Counted from the first letter of the stretch, positions 44,024 through 53,773 are shown. The stretch: 64,000 bases of DNA from UBA8752 sp002336475 (GCA_943846755.1 OX044365.1:2906420-2970419); one strand, 5' to 3'. Translations and numbers: made by a program. Notes: generated by a model not told the origin, from the sequence alone.

Positions 44024-44422
44024 TTATCCAAAGAGGGAGTTGACCCCGTAAAAGTCAGCGGTGGTCTTCAGGAGGCTTTTGTGCGCCTTTTCTACCGCAG
44101 GCATGTTGCCATTGGATTGAAAATTGAACCACTTTCCGGTAAACGATGAATGGCCCTTGTGCTTGGCGTTCATCCCACGGATAAACGACTGCATGCTGCA
44201 TCCATTGAGGTGGGGGAGTTGACGCGCTAGGAACTCATCCAAACCCACTTCCATTGGGAAAACTTCGTTGCGCTCAAACCAGTTTTTTTCTGGCTTCCAT
44301 CGGTCTTCTGACCAGCGCAGTTCAAGCTGAGGTATTTTACTGTGAACGTGCAGCAATTCGCCTTTCTGCTCTAGGGTGTACACTGCACCGGATTCTGCTT
44401 CATGACGGTAGCTGATTCGCAT
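44024..44422 (-). CDS. Conserved-looking hypothetical protein downstream of asnB
   Basis: 132 residues from ATG 44422 (MRISYRHEAESGAVYTLEQKGELLH). No signal peptide, membrane segment or catalytic motif is visible. The middle region is Trp/Phe-rich (LRWSEDRWKPEKNWFERNEVFPMEV). It ends KSLLKTTADFYGVNSLFG. I do not recognise the family. It lies 103 bp downstream of asnB in the same direction. An earlier in-frame start (44563) would overlap asnB by 38 bp and is less likely. Confidence 0.5.
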   Translation of the reverse strand: MRISYRHEAESGAVYTLEQKGELLHVHSKIPQLELRWSEDRWKPEKNWFERNEVFPMEVGLDEFLARQLPHLNGCSMQSFIRGMNAKHKGHSSFTGKWFNFQSNGNMPAVEKAHKSLLKTTADFYGVNSLFG

Positions 44423-44525
44423 GCTACAGGATACGGCGTTTTGGCTCAAAAAACCGCGGAAACAGCCATCCACGGGCCGAGAAGTACCAAAATGGGCCCC
44501 AGTTTGTAAAAAGCGGTTGTGTTTA

Positions 44526-46199
44526 CTACCCGTCTCCGTAAGCGTCGTTGTGGATTCCACCAACAGCCCGACCGCTGGGATCGATGTTGTCCTTCAGGCT
44601 GGCGTCCCATTCAAGGGCTTTTTCTGTGCTGCAGGCTACGCTTTTGCCACCGGGGACGGTTGAGGCTGCGGCGGCAGAGGGGTAGTGCCCTTCAAACAAT
44701 TTGCGGTAAAAGTAGCCTTCCTTCGTAGCGGGCGGGTGAATGGGAAAACGCACAGTTGCCCTTTCCATTTCGGCATCGCTGACCTGCGCTTCGGCATGGT
44801 CGCGCAGTCCGTCGATCCAACCGTATCCAACACCATCGCTGAATTGTTCCTTTTGTCGGTTCAGTATATGTTCAGGGATGTAACCCTCGAATGCTTGTCT
44901 GATGGCTGCTTTTTCGATGCGTCCATTGCCGCCCATTTTAGTCGCGGGGTCGAGTCCCATGGCGTAATCAATGAATTCCCGATCTAGGAAAGGAACGCGG
45001 GCTTCAATTCCCCATGCCATCATGGATTTGTTGGCGCGCGCGCAGTCGTATTGGTGAAGGCCGAGCACCTTGCGAACGGTCTCCTCGTGGAATTCCTTGG
45101 CATTGGGGGCCATGTGGAAATACAAGTACCCCCCAAAAAGCTCGTCAGCCCCTTCACCGCTGAGCACCATCTTGATGCCCATTGCCTTGATTTTTCTGGC
45201 CATGAGGTACATCGGGGTGGACGCCCGGATTGTGGTGACATCGTACGTTTCGATGTGCCGGATCACCTCTGAAAGTGCATCAATGCCTTCCTGAATGGTA
45301 AAGTGAAGCCCATGGTGCACCGTTCCAATGGCTTCTGCCACCTCTTCAGCTGCAGCGAGGTCTGGAGAACCGTCTAGGCCTATAGAAAAACTGTGTACAC
45401 GCGGCCACCAAGCTTCGGTATTACCTCCGTCGTCTACGCGCCGTGCGGCGTGCTTCATGGCGATGGCAGCGATGACTGAACTGTCCAGTCCACCTGAAAT
45501 AAGCAATCCGTATGGGACGTCGCCCATGAGGTGCTTTTTGACGGCCTCTGTCAAACCATCCCTGAGTTCTTCTGGCCGGTATGGCGCATCGGGTAGGTCG
45601 CCAGACATCCATTCGCGCGTGTAAAACTTCACTGGGGCGTCTTGGCCCTTTTCCCAAACATGGCCGGGAGGGAACAACCGAACGTCATCGCATACTGGGG
45701 TGAGGGCTTTCATTTCTGAGGCGACCCACAACCGGCCTTCACTGTCGGTGCCGTGATACAAGGGGATGATGCCCATGGGGTCTCTTGCAATGATCCAATG
45801 GTCATTGTCAGGTTCGAAAAGGACGAAAGCATACATCCCGCTGAGCTGCTCCACCAGTTTCGCGCCGCAATTTTGGTGCAAGGCAAGGATGACTTCACAA
45901 TCACTGGCGGATTGGAACCCGTAACCTTTGGCGCTTTCACTCGAGCGCAATTCGTTGTGGTTATAAATCTCTCCATTGACCGCCAAAACCGTTTTTCTTT
46001 TGGGGTCCACCATGGGTTGAGCACCACTCAATACATCTACAATGGCCAAGCGCTCATGGGCAATGATGGCGCCGGGGTGTTCCACAATCCCGGACCAATC
46101 GGGACCGCGGTGTCGCTGACAAAGAGAGGCTTCCAGTACTTTTTGTCGGTCAGAATCGACTTCTAGGGTGCGGTTGAGTAGCGCAGTTATGGAGCACAT
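44526..46199 (-). CDS. asnB: Asparagine synthetase B (glutamine-hydrolysing)
   Basis: 557 residues. Cys2 after the initiator Met is the glutaminase nucleophile, followed by RHRGPDWSG, AHERLAIVD and VNGEIYNHNELR of the class II amidotransferase domain (about 1-200). The synthetase domain carries the PPi-loop SGGLDSS at 235-241 and GEGADELFGGYLYFH. The usual later motifs ARVPFLDREFIDYAM and EKAAIRQAF are present. It makes asparagine from aspartate, glutamine and ATP. Full family length; nothing unusual. The divergent neighbour starts 110 bp away. Confidence 0.97.
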   Translation of the reverse strand: MCSITALLNRTLEVDSDRQKVLEASLCQRHRGPDWSGIVEHPGAIIAHERLAIVDVLSGAQPMVDPKRKTVLAVNGEIYNHNELRSSESAKGYGFQSASDCEVILALHQNCGAKLVEQLSGMYAFVLFEPDNDHWIIARDPMGIIPLYHGTDSEGRLWVASEMKALTPVCDDVRLFPPGHVWEKGQDAPVKFYTREWMSGDLPDAPYRPEELRDGLTEAVKKHLMGDVPYGLLISGGLDSSVIAAIAMKHAARRVDDGGNTEAWWPRVHSFSIGLDGSPDLAAAEEVAEAIGTVHHGLHFTIQEGIDALSEVIRHIETYDVTTIRASTPMYLMARKIKAMGIKMVLSGEGADELFGGYLYFHMAPNAKEFHEETVRKVLGLHQYDCARANKSMMAWGIEARVPFLDREFIDYAMGLDPATKMGGNGRIEKAAIRQAFEGYIPEHILNRQKEQFSDGVGYGWIDGLRDHAEAQVSDAEMERATVRFPIHPPATKEGYFYRKLFEGHYPSAAAASTVPGGKSVACSTEKALEWDASLKDNIDPSGRAVGGIHNDAYGDG

Positions 46200-46309
46200 C
46201 GGGTGTGGGTTGTTGGGATAAATTTCTCAGGAACGCTTTGAAAAATCACCGCCGTTCGCAACCTTTTTCACGGTTGGGCGGTTCGTACTTTGCAGCCGTG
46301 CCGAATCTC

Positions 46310-49300
46310 ATGAAGCAACATTATTTGTCCTGTCTATTGGTCTTCATGACCATTGGTTTTTCAGCTGTGGCTCAGACCATTATCACGGTGAACACCTTTG
46401 ATGATGGGGTGGATGCCAACCCTGCGGATGGCATGTGTGATGGGGGCGGAGGCATGTGCACTTTCAGGGCGGCTTTGCAACAGGCAGCTTCCACGGCAGG
46501 TGCTGTTGAAGTCGTACTTCCGGAGGGTACTTATGCTTGGACAAACGGCGAGCTCTACATCAATGCCGGTGAGATTGCGGTGTTGGGTGGCGGAGCGCGG
46601 ACCACGTTTGTGGATGCAGCAGGGTCGTCTCGATTTCTAGACTTGGGCAGCGATTTGACTTCATTCAGCTTGAACGACGTGGAGTTGCGCAATGGATTTG
46701 ATGGCAACGACCCAGGAGGGGCCATTGAAAATGATTGCGATGCATTGCTTTTGAACCGTGTCTCCATCAAGGACTGCACCTCTGGCATTGGTTTTGGAGG
46801 TGGGATTCACAACCGTGGAACCATGGAATTGTATGCCTGTGCATTCTCGGGTTGTACCGCGGAAGCCAACAATGGAGGAAATGGCGGCGGCGGCGGCGGT
46901 GGTGCCTTTGGTGCTGGCGGTGCTGTGAGCTCGTGGCTCGGTTCGGGGTCTGTGTTTGAGAATTGTACATTCTCAAATTGTCAGGCCTTGGGTGGCAATG
47001 GAGGAAATGGCGGTGCTGGAGGTGGTGGTGGAAATGGCGGCACGAGCTTCACAAATTGGGGAAGCGGTGGAGATGGCGGCAACATCGGCGGCGGCAACGA
47101 GGATGGCAGTGCCGGTAGCATTGGTGGCGGCGGCGGTGGCGGTGGCTATTCTACAGGTGGATGGCTCAACCCTGGTGGTCCTGGAACTGGGGCCTCGGGA
47201 TCTATGTTCGGCGGTGCTGGTGGTGATGGAGCCGTCAACGGGGGAGCGGGCGGCGGCGGCGCTGCAGCGTTTGGTGGCGCATTTTTTGCGCGGTCAGGAA
47301 CCCATGTTTTTCGCCACTGTACTTTTTCGGGAAATGCGGCCATTCCTGGCTCAGCGGGCACATCATTTGGAGGTGGTGTCGCTCCTTCCGGCGGCACAGC
47401 AAGGGGCGGTGCCATCGGAACGACAAGCGGCGACATCACCTTGGACAATTGTTTGATCTGGGGCAACTCAGCCATAGGAGCGCCCACAGGAGACGATGAA
47501 GACGTCTATTTGAATGGCGGTGGTCCATTGATGTCAGAGGTGGGCCACAATCTCATCGGGAAATTGGGAGACAATGTGGACTCGCAATTCGATGCGGCAT
47601 CAACAGGGAACTTGATAGGGGTTGTGGCAGAACTCCTGCCTTTTGCAGATTATGGGGGGCCTACTGACGCTTTTATGTTGAGCGCTTGCGAACCGTTGAG
47701 CCCTGCCATTGATGCAGGTGCAGCCCTGATCGCGGGGGTGACCGAGGATCAACGCGGGGTATTGCGCGATGCCAATCCTGACATCGGTGCGATCGAAGGG
47801 CCTGTAGCTGTGCAATTGGACCCCATTGTAGCAGAAGTGTGCCCTTCAGAAACCGCTTCATTGAGCTTATCATGGCCGGATGCAACGACCACCTGGCCGG
47901 ACGGTTCGGTTGGTGACACTTGGGATACCGGCAGCATTACAGGTGCTGTGGCTGTGGTGACCACCGCCGAAGGTTGTGAGGAGGAGATTGATTTGAACGT
48001 CACAGAAATTGCCATCGACACTCCTGATTTGGGCGTGGATCAAACCGTTTGTCCCAACACCCCTTTGTCATTTGACGCGGGCAATCCGGGGGCCCTCTTT
48101 TCTTGGGCCTTGGATGGGAACTTGAGCGGGTTGTCACAAACACAGTTGATCGACCTTGAAGGCACGTTGACGGTCACCGTTGAAGTGATGGGCTGTCAGA
48201 CCAGCGATACCGTTGAGGTAACGTGGTTGGATGAGTATCCCTTGGAATTGGGGCCAGCCGTGACCCTGTGTTTGGGAGAAGATGTAACATTAAACGCAAC
48301 CAACAACAGTTGGGGAGGATTGCCTCCTGCGTTTCAATGGCAGGGAGGGCCTAGCGATTCCGAGTATCAAGTGGATGCATCCGGCCTCTATGTGGTGACG
48401 GTGACCACTGTTGATGGATGCGCATCTTCAGACGATGTGGAAGTGACATTGAGCTCCCTGACAGGCGTTGACTTGGGCAGTGATGCTACGGTTTGTCCTG
48501 ATGCCCCCTACATCTTGGACCCCGGTTACCCCTCTGCGACATGCTTGTGGCAGGATGGTACCGTTTCATCCACTTACCCGGTGTCCAATACAGGGATTTA
48601 TAGCGTCAATGTCAGCGATGGTGTTTGTCAGGTTAATGATCAAGTGTTCATCGAGGTGGTGGATGTTTTTGATGCGAATTTGCCCGATTACCTCAGTTTT
48701 TGCAGCCAAGACAGTGTGCTTGCCTTGGCGGCCTTTGGTGCGTCCGATTATGTGTGGTCCAACGGTGTTGTGGGCAATCAGCTGTGGGTCACTTCTCCCG
48801 GCTTTTATGAAGTGACGGCTACCCAGGACGGTTGCGATTTCACAGACATCGTATCTGTTTCTGTCCAACCTCTGCCACCCGTGGACTTGGGGTTGGATGT
48901 GATCCTGTGTGAAGGGGAGTCTTTGGACCTAGACCCCGGTGTGGTCGGTGCAGATTACGTGATTTTCAATGACACCTTGACGACGCCAACCTTGACGGTG
49001 GATGAAACCGGGGAGTACACCGTAACTGTGGCATTGAACGGTTGTGTCAACCGAGACACCATTGATGTTGAAGTCAGGCCCATTCCAGAATTTACCCTTG
49101 CCGAAGACTCTGTGTTGTGTCCGGGTGATGTGCTGACGATCGAAACGGGGCTGTCATCTGACGTGCTGGTCACATGGAATACAGGAGCCGTGGGTCCTGC
49201 CATCGATGTGAATCAGCCGCAGACCTACGTGGCAACGGGACAAGTGAGCGGTTGTGAATTCGTCGACTCTATGACGGTAGAGGTTGCCCAGCCCATTTCA

Positions 49301-49834
49301 GTTCCTCTCGATGCGATGTACACGTTGTGCTTGGGTGACTCCATCACGCTGAACGCCCTTCAGGGAGAAGCGGTGTATCCTTCGACGTACCGATGGGACA
49401 ATGGGGGAATCACTCCCCAGCGCACCATCAGTCGGGCGGGATTGTACACGGTTGAAGTGTCCAACGTATGCGATACTGTGGGACACATTTTAGAGGTAGA
49501 GCAGGTGGTATGTGGCTGCCAGGTTTATGTGCCAACGGCCTTCACACCGAACAACGACGGCAAAAATGACGCATGGTTTCCCGTGTTGGATTGTGAGCCA
49601 TTCACCTATGAGGTCACCGTATGGGACCGCTGGGGGAGGCCGGTCTTTCAATCTACAGAACCCAGCGAGGTGTGGTACGGTCAGGTAGACGGAACACCAG
49701 GATCAAAAACCAGAGAGAGTGGCCGCTACTATGCCATTGATGGCGTCTACATGTGGGAAGTCATCATTGAATTGCGCAAGGATCGCGTGCCCGAGGTCAT
49801 TCGTCAGAATGGCTACGTGCGGATTTTGCGCTGA
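46310..49834 (+). CDS. CSLREA/beta-helix surface protein with T9SS type B C-terminus
   Basis: 1,174 residues from ATG 46310 (MKQHYLSCLLVFMTIGFSAVAQ). ITVNTFDDGVDANPADGMCD then MCTFRAALQQA is a CSLREA-like opening. A right-handed beta-helix follows, in which long glycine-rich tracts (about residues 185-380) alternate with GTHVFRHCTFSGNAA-type rungs. PAIDAGAALIAGVTEDQRG and DANPDIGAIEG form a choice-of-anchor Q domain. About eight Ig/PKD-like segments with xDLGxDxxxCxGExxxLD patterns follow. The last ~95 residues are a CHU_C type B sorting domain (VYVPTAFTPNNDGKNDAWFP, YEVTVWDRWGRPVFQST). Probably a T9SS-exported adhesin or carbohydrate-binding protein. No PorP/SprF gene sits next to it. Confidence 0.88.
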   Translation: MKQHYLSCLLVFMTIGFSAVAQTIITVNTFDDGVDANPADGMCDGGGGMCTFRAALQQAASTAGAVEVVLPEGTYAWTNGELYINAGEIAVLGGGARTTFVDAAGSSRFLDLGSDLTSFSLNDVELRNGFDGNDPGGAIENDCDALLLNRVSIKDCTSGIGFGGGIHNRGTMELYACAFSGCTAEANNGGNGGGGGGGAFGAGGAVSSWLGSGSVFENCTFSNCQALGGNGGNGGAGGGGGNGGTSFTNWGSGGDGGNIGGGNEDGSAGSIGGGGGGGGYSTGGWLNPGGPGTGASGSMFGGAGGDGAVNGGAGGGGAAAFGGAFFARSGTHVFRHCTFSGNAAIPGSAGTSFGGGVAPSGGTARGGAIGTTSGDITLDNCLIWGNSAIGAPTGDDEDVYLNGGGPLMSEVGHNLIGKLGDNVDSQFDAASTGNLIGVVAELLPFADYGGPTDAFMLSACEPLSPAIDAGAALIAGVTEDQRGVLRDANPDIGAIEGPVAVQLDPIVAEVCPSETASLSLSWPDATTTWPDGSVGDTWDTGSITGAVAVVTTAEGCEEEIDLNVTEIAIDTPDLGVDQTVCPNTPLSFDAGNPGALFSWALDGNLSGLSQTQLIDLEGTLTVTVEVMGCQTSDTVEVTWLDEYPLELGPAVTLCLGEDVTLNATNNSWGGLPPAFQWQGGPSDSEYQVDASGLYVVTVTTVDGCASSDDVEVTLSSLTGVDLGSDATVCPDAPYILDPGYPSATCLWQDGTVSSTYPVSNTGIYSVNVSDGVCQVNDQVFIEVVDVFDANLPDYLSFCSQDSVLALAAFGASDYVWSNGVVGNQLWVTSPGFYEVTATQDGCDFTDIVSVSVQPLPPVDLGLDVILCEGESLDLDPGVVGADYVIFNDTLTTPTLTVDETGEYTVTVALNGCVNRDTIDVEVRPIPEFTLAEDSVLCPGDVLTIETGLSSDVLVTWNTGAVGPAIDVNQPQTYVATGQVSGCEFVDSMTVEVAQPISVPLDAMYTLCLGDSITLNALQGEAVYPSTYRWDNGGITPQRTISRAGLYTVEVSNVCDTVGHILEVEQVVCGCQVYVPTAFTPNNDGKNDAWFPVLDCEPFTYEVTVWDRWGRPVFQSTEPSEVWYGQVDGTPGSKTRESGRYYAIDGVYMWEVIIELRKDRVPEVIRQNGYVRILR

Positions 49835-49865
49835 GCGTCCCTGCACTTTCCAGCGCTCAATTTTT
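49832..49865 (+). terminator. Probable terminator after the CSLREA surface-protein gene
   Basis: TGAGCG (49832-49837, containing the stop codon) pairs with CGCTCA (49854-49859), followed by A and five T. The loop is 16 bases, larger than usual, so strength is uncertain. The tail crosses the end of the convergent gene. Confidence 0.4.
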
Positions 49866-50813
49866 GCGCAACTTGTACAAGCGGTCTGGGTAGTCGGTGA
49901 TGATGCCGTCCACGCCCATCTGCATCACAGCAAACAGGTCTTCTGCCTCATTGACAGTCCAGGGAATCACCCGGATGTTCTGCTGTTGAAGGTCGTGGAC
50001 GTCGTTGGCATCGATGCTTTCCCACTGTGGAGAATAGATGGAAGGTGTAAAGTTGATTTTGGTCAATTCAGAGGATACGGGCCCCTTGGAATTTGTCAGC
50101 CAAGCTGTGGTCATGTTGGGCGCTTGTTGGTGGACCGCATTTAATGCAGCGGCGCTGAAGCTTTGAATGCAAGTGCGGTCTTCAATTCCCAGCCGGCGCA
50201 GTTCTGCGATGACGGTTTGGGCAAAGGTCACAGCATCCGGACAATACTCAGGTTCGAGGTCCTCCCTGTGCTTGATCTCCATGTTGTAACGGATTTTGGC
50301 GTCGCTCTTGAGCAGGGGCACTTCTTCGGTCACTTCGACCACCTCTGCCAAAGTGGGTTTTTGAACGGGCAGGTGTCGTTGCTCAGGAAATTGCGGATGA
50401 AGGGCCATTCCACAGTCGAACGCCTGGATTTCGCCGGTGCTCATTTGGTGCAGGTTGTATTGCCGCTCTTTTGATGCAGAAATGGCGTTCCCTTCGGGCG
50501 TTGTGCAGATGGTGTGGCTCATCCAGGGTTCATGGCTCACAATGAGGTTGCCGTCTTTGGCAACACACAGGTCCATCTCCAGCACGTTCGCGCCTTCACG
50601 TATGGCGATGACAAAGCCGGGAATGCTGTTTTCAGGCAACAGGCCTCTCGCGCCGCGGTGCCCTTGGATTTCAAAGGCTGGAGCGGTGTCCTGCTCTGTG
50701 ACAGCGCTGGAGGCAGGGAGGGGGTCTTCTGTATTGGTGTAATCGGTGGTTTCACCGCAACCCATGGCAGAGAAAATGGCCAAAAGGGAGACCGTTCGAA
50801 GGCATAGCGTCAT
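49857..50813 (-). CDS. Glycerophosphodiester phosphodiesterase lipoprotein
   Basis: 318 residues from ATG 50813 with lipobox FSAMGC. The GDPD signature is complete: IQGHRGARGLLPENSIPGF (catalytic His, Arg and metal Glu), LEMDLCVAKDGNLIVSHEP (Glu/Asp metal ligands and the second catalytic His), NMEIKH and IIPWTVN-like VIPWTVNEAEDL, ending GVDGIITDYPDRL. It hydrolyses glycerophosphodiesters to glycerol 3-phosphate and alcohol at the cell envelope. A further ATG at 50831 exists. It is divergent from the acyltransferase gene with about 25 bp between starts, an interesting pairing of phospholipid turnover and lipid synthesis. Confidence 0.93.
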   Translation of the reverse strand: MTLCLRTVSLLAIFSAMGCGETTDYTNTEDPLPASSAVTEQDTAPAFEIQGHRGARGLLPENSIPGFVIAIREGANVLEMDLCVAKDGNLIVSHEPWMSHTICTTPEGNAISASKERQYNLHQMSTGEIQAFDCGMALHPQFPEQRHLPVQKPTLAEVVEVTEEVPLLKSDAKIRYNMEIKHREDLEPEYCPDAVTFAQTVIAELRRLGIEDRTCIQSFSAAALNAVHQQAPNMTTAWLTNSKGPVSSELTKINFTPSIYSPQWESIDANDVHDLQQQNIRVIPWTVNEAEDLFAVMQMGVDGIITDYPDRLYKLRKN

Positions 50814-50837
50814 GCTTCGAAAATACTCCAACGACCA

Positions 50838-52661
50838 ATGCGGAAGGGGATTGATGACGGAGGCCTAATTTGGCTGAAGATGGAAGGTGAAGAAACCATT
50901 TCAGCGGAGCGTTTGGTGTCCCGCTCAGACTTGGCCCTGTGGTCAGGATTGCCTGACCGCCATCCTTTGGTGGGGTTGTTTCACCGCTTTGGTGGGATTC
51001 GCAAGTTGAACTCAGCATACGGCCGCATCGCCCATTTACCCGCTGCAGACTTTATAGATGAAGTCTTCAATCAATTGGGTGTTCGATTGGAATGGCAGGA
51101 AGAAGATTGGGCAAAAATCCCGGCGGAGGGGCCTTTTGTTGTGGTGTCCAACCACCCTTTCGGGGTCTTGGACGCGCTGGCCTTGATCCGGTCCATCCAA
51201 AAAGTGAGGCCGGACTTTAAGCTCGGAGTAGAGTCGCTGCTCGCCGATACCCCGTCGCTCGGTGGGTCCATGTGTGTTGTTTCAGAAGTGCGGTCAGGTG
51301 GCCGCTCGGTGCCCTTGCTGTCGGGTTGGAAGGAGGCCAGCCAGCATGTGGCAGGGGGAGGGGCATTTGGGGTTTTTCCTGCCGGTAAAGTTTCAGGCTT
51401 CACGAGGTCTTCGAGGGTGGTTTCCGATGGGATGTGGTCGCGTTCGGTAGTGGGATGGTTGCAAGAACAGAACGTTCCAGTCGTGCCCGTTTACATCGAT
51501 GGAGCCAACAGCCCTTTGTTTCAATGGTTGGGGCTGATCCATCCTTCCTTGCGCTCTCTGAGGGTGGCGGCTGAACTGCGCAATAAAAAAGGACACGTCC
51601 TGCGCATGCGGGCGGGCCGTCCCTTGCGCAAAAGGGACCTGTCTGGATTTGAAGGAACGGAGCAATTGGCGCGCTTTCTGCGCGCTAAATCCTATGCGCT
51701 GGGTGCCGCTTATGATGTCCGAAAGGAGTACTTCAAGGGATTCAAGTTCCCCCTGAAGGCCCAGGACGTGGCGCCAGAAACAGCCCCTGAAATTTTAAAG
51801 CGAGAGGTTTTGGGTGTGGCTGAATTGAAGCTGTTTGACCACGGCAACCTCGAAGTGTATTTGGCCCCGGCAGAACGAATTCCACAGCTGTTGCAAGAGA
51901 TTGGACGCTGTCGTGAATTGACATTTAGGTCCGTGGGCGAGGGCACCAACAAGGCGCTCGACTTGGATGAGTATGATTTCTATTACCAGCATTTGGTGCT
52001 GTGGGATGCAGAAGCAGGGCGCTTGGCGGGTGCCTATCGCGTAGGAGAGGGCTGGTTGATCATGGAGCGCTTTGGTCCCCGGGGGTTTTACACCCATTCG
52101 TTGTTTCGGATGCGCAAAGGGATTCATCCGGTTTTGCGTTCTTCTTTGGAGTTGGGCCGGTCGTTTATTCGACCAGAATACCAGCGCCAACGCATGCCGT
52201 TGTTCCTGCTCTGGAAGGGCATTTTGACGGTATTGCTCCAATCGCCTGAAGCCCGTTACATTCTGGGGCCGGTCACCATCAGCAGTGACTATCAGCGCTT
52301 CTCAAGGTCGTTGATTATGGCCTTCGTGAGGCGGAATTTCTGGGACCACCAATGGGCGGAGTTCATCCGCCCCCGGAAGCGCTTTGCTTTCGAGGAAAAA
52401 AGGGTAGACGCTGATGCCTTATTGGATGGGGCTCAAGACGACGTCAAGCGGCTCGACCGGATTTTGGCCGACATTGAGCCTTCACAGGCTGTGGCTCCTG
52501 TGCTGCTCAAAAAGTACCTCCATCAGAACGCCCGCATCCTGGGATTCAACCGCGACCCCAAGTTCAACAATGCCTTGGATGGCCTGATGCTGCTGGACGT
52601 CAACGATCTGCCGGCAGAAACTGTGGAAGACTTACAGAAGGAGTTTGGCTTTGCCCCCTAA
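50838..52661 (+). CDS. OlsF-like two-domain acyltransferase (PlsC + GNAT)
   Basis: 607 residues without a signal peptide. The N-terminal half is a PlsC/hemolysin-type acyltransferase: VVVSNHPFGVLDALAL (NHx4D), FGVFPAGKVSGF and VPVVPVYIDGANS. The C-terminal half has LKLFDHGNLEVYLA, LTFRSVGEGTNKALDLDEYD, AGAYRVGEGW, FYTHSLFRMRKG, ELGRSFIRPEYQRQRM and YILGPVTISSDY, matching OlsB-type N-acyltransferases. This fusion is that of OlsF, which makes ornithine or related aminolipids in two acylations in characterised bacteria; glycine lipid synthesis is an alternative. Start ATG 50838 is used; ATG 50880 (MEGEETISAERL) is as plausible. Confidence 0.82.
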   Translation: MRKGIDDGGLIWLKMEGEETISAERLVSRSDLALWSGLPDRHPLVGLFHRFGGIRKLNSAYGRIAHLPAADFIDEVFNQLGVRLEWQEEDWAKIPAEGPFVVVSNHPFGVLDALALIRSIQKVRPDFKLGVESLLADTPSLGGSMCVVSEVRSGGRSVPLLSGWKEASQHVAGGGAFGVFPAGKVSGFTRSSRVVSDGMWSRSVVGWLQEQNVPVVPVYIDGANSPLFQWLGLIHPSLRSLRVAAELRNKKGHVLRMRAGRPLRKRDLSGFEGTEQLARFLRAKSYALGAAYDVRKEYFKGFKFPLKAQDVAPETAPEILKREVLGVAELKLFDHGNLEVYLAPAERIPQLLQEIGRCRELTFRSVGEGTNKALDLDEYDFYYQHLVLWDAEAGRLAGAYRVGEGWLIMERFGPRGFYTHSLFRMRKGIHPVLRSSLELGRSFIRPEYQRQRMPLFLLWKGILTVLLQSPEARYILGPVTISSDYQRFSRSLIMAFVRRNFWDHQWAEFIRPRKRFAFEEKRVDADALLDGAQDDVKRLDRILADIEPSQAVAPVLLKKYLHQNARILGFNRDPKFNNALDGLMLLDVNDLPAETVEDLQKEFGFAP

Positions 52662-52685
52662 AGGGTGCCCATCGGCGGTGAGCGC

Positions 52686-53771
52686 TTAATTCTGCTTTTC
52701 GAAGCGCAACAAAAAGTTGAAGTCGAAGATGGACTCACCGTCGAATTCACGGAATTGGTAGGCCTGCAGGTCATCCAGTTCGAGTTCGAGCAGCTCCCAG
52801 TAGAGGTCGAGGACTTTGACCTCAGTGACAAAAGACGGGGTCAAATCCAGGCCCAAGGGTTCTGCAACACCGTTACAATCTAGATCGAGCGTGGCATTGT
52901 CAGCGAGCAGCCCGAGTACGGCTGGATCGTCCAACCCGGACGGGGTGCCTGACCACGGAGTGACTTCTAAATCGCAATGGTCGGAAAGCGCTTGCAACAG
53001 GCCGGGGTCATCCCAACCTGTGATGATGGGTTCTAGGATTTCCACGAACTCCACTTGGGCTCCATATTCGTCCAAGGCGAGGTTGGTGATTTCTGAGATG
53101 CAATCTCCTGTGAGCTCCTCCATGCAGTCTTCGGAGAGCAACTCGTCATCTGCGAACCCTTCGATGTACTCTTCCATGGCCCCGTTGATGACATCTCCTG
53201 CAGATAGGACAGCTCCATTGTAATTCAATGTGCCTTCAGATAAGATCCAATTGGAACCTGTCGCAGTGAGACTGTTCACGCAGGCTGCGACCTCGTCGGT
53301 GAGCAATGTGTAGCTACCGGTGGCAAAGAAGAGGGTATCGCTGCAATCCAATTCACCCATGAGAAAGTCGAAGGCCATTTGGACAAGGCCGGTCTGGTCC
53401 ACATCTGAAGAATCGTTGTAAAACGGGCCTGAAACCTTTGTGAAGGTCAATTCGTCTAGATGCAAGACGGACTTGTCATCGTTGAAATCCCAGGTCCCTT
53501 CATAGGTAATGTCATCGTTGACATTCACAATGGTCACAGAGTGGTCTTCTTGAAATGAGGCATCGAGCAGCAAATTGCCTGAAGCCATGAATTCCGTCAA
53601 GTTGGAGTCTGCTGTCCCGACCTGGGATACCTCGGCACTGCGCCAGTCGCCTATGAGTCGGGCTTCTGGGGTCTTGAAGTGGAGCAGGCTTCCGTTCTGG
53701 TCATACTTTTTACAACCAGAAACCAAGAGAACTGCGGTAACGGCGAGAAAGAAGGCTTGCTTTTGGGGCAT
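52686..53771 (-). CDS. Acidic lipoprotein downstream of the TonB receptor
   Basis: 361 residues from ATG 53771 (MPQKQAFFLAVTAVLLVSGC), lipobox VSGC. The N-terminal part (LIGDWRSAEVSQVG, SFQEDHSVTIVNVNDDITYEGTWDFNDD) resembles lipocalin-like lipoproteins of Bacteroidota. The rest is strongly acidic with many paired Leu/Asp and six or so Cys. I do not recognise a named family. It begins 2 bp after the stop of the TonB-dependent receptor gene, so the pair is probably co-transcribed and the lipoprotein may be its surface partner, which is inference. Confidence 0.65.
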   Translation of the reverse strand: MPQKQAFFLAVTAVLLVSGCKKYDQNGSLLHFKTPEARLIGDWRSAEVSQVGTADSNLTEFMASGNLLLDASFQEDHSVTIVNVNDDITYEGTWDFNDDKSVLHLDELTFTKVSGPFYNDSSDVDQTGLVQMAFDFLMGELDCSDTLFFATGSYTLLTDEVAACVNSLTATGSNWILSEGTLNYNGAVLSAGDVINGAMEEYIEGFADDELLSEDCMEELTGDCISEITNLALDEYGAQVEFVEILEPIITGWDDPGLLQALSDHCDLEVTPWSGTPSGLDDPAVLGLLADNATLDLDCNGVAEPLGLDLTPSFVTEVKVLDLYWELLELELDDLQAYQFREFDGESIFDFNFLLRFEKQN

Positions 53772-53773
53772 GG

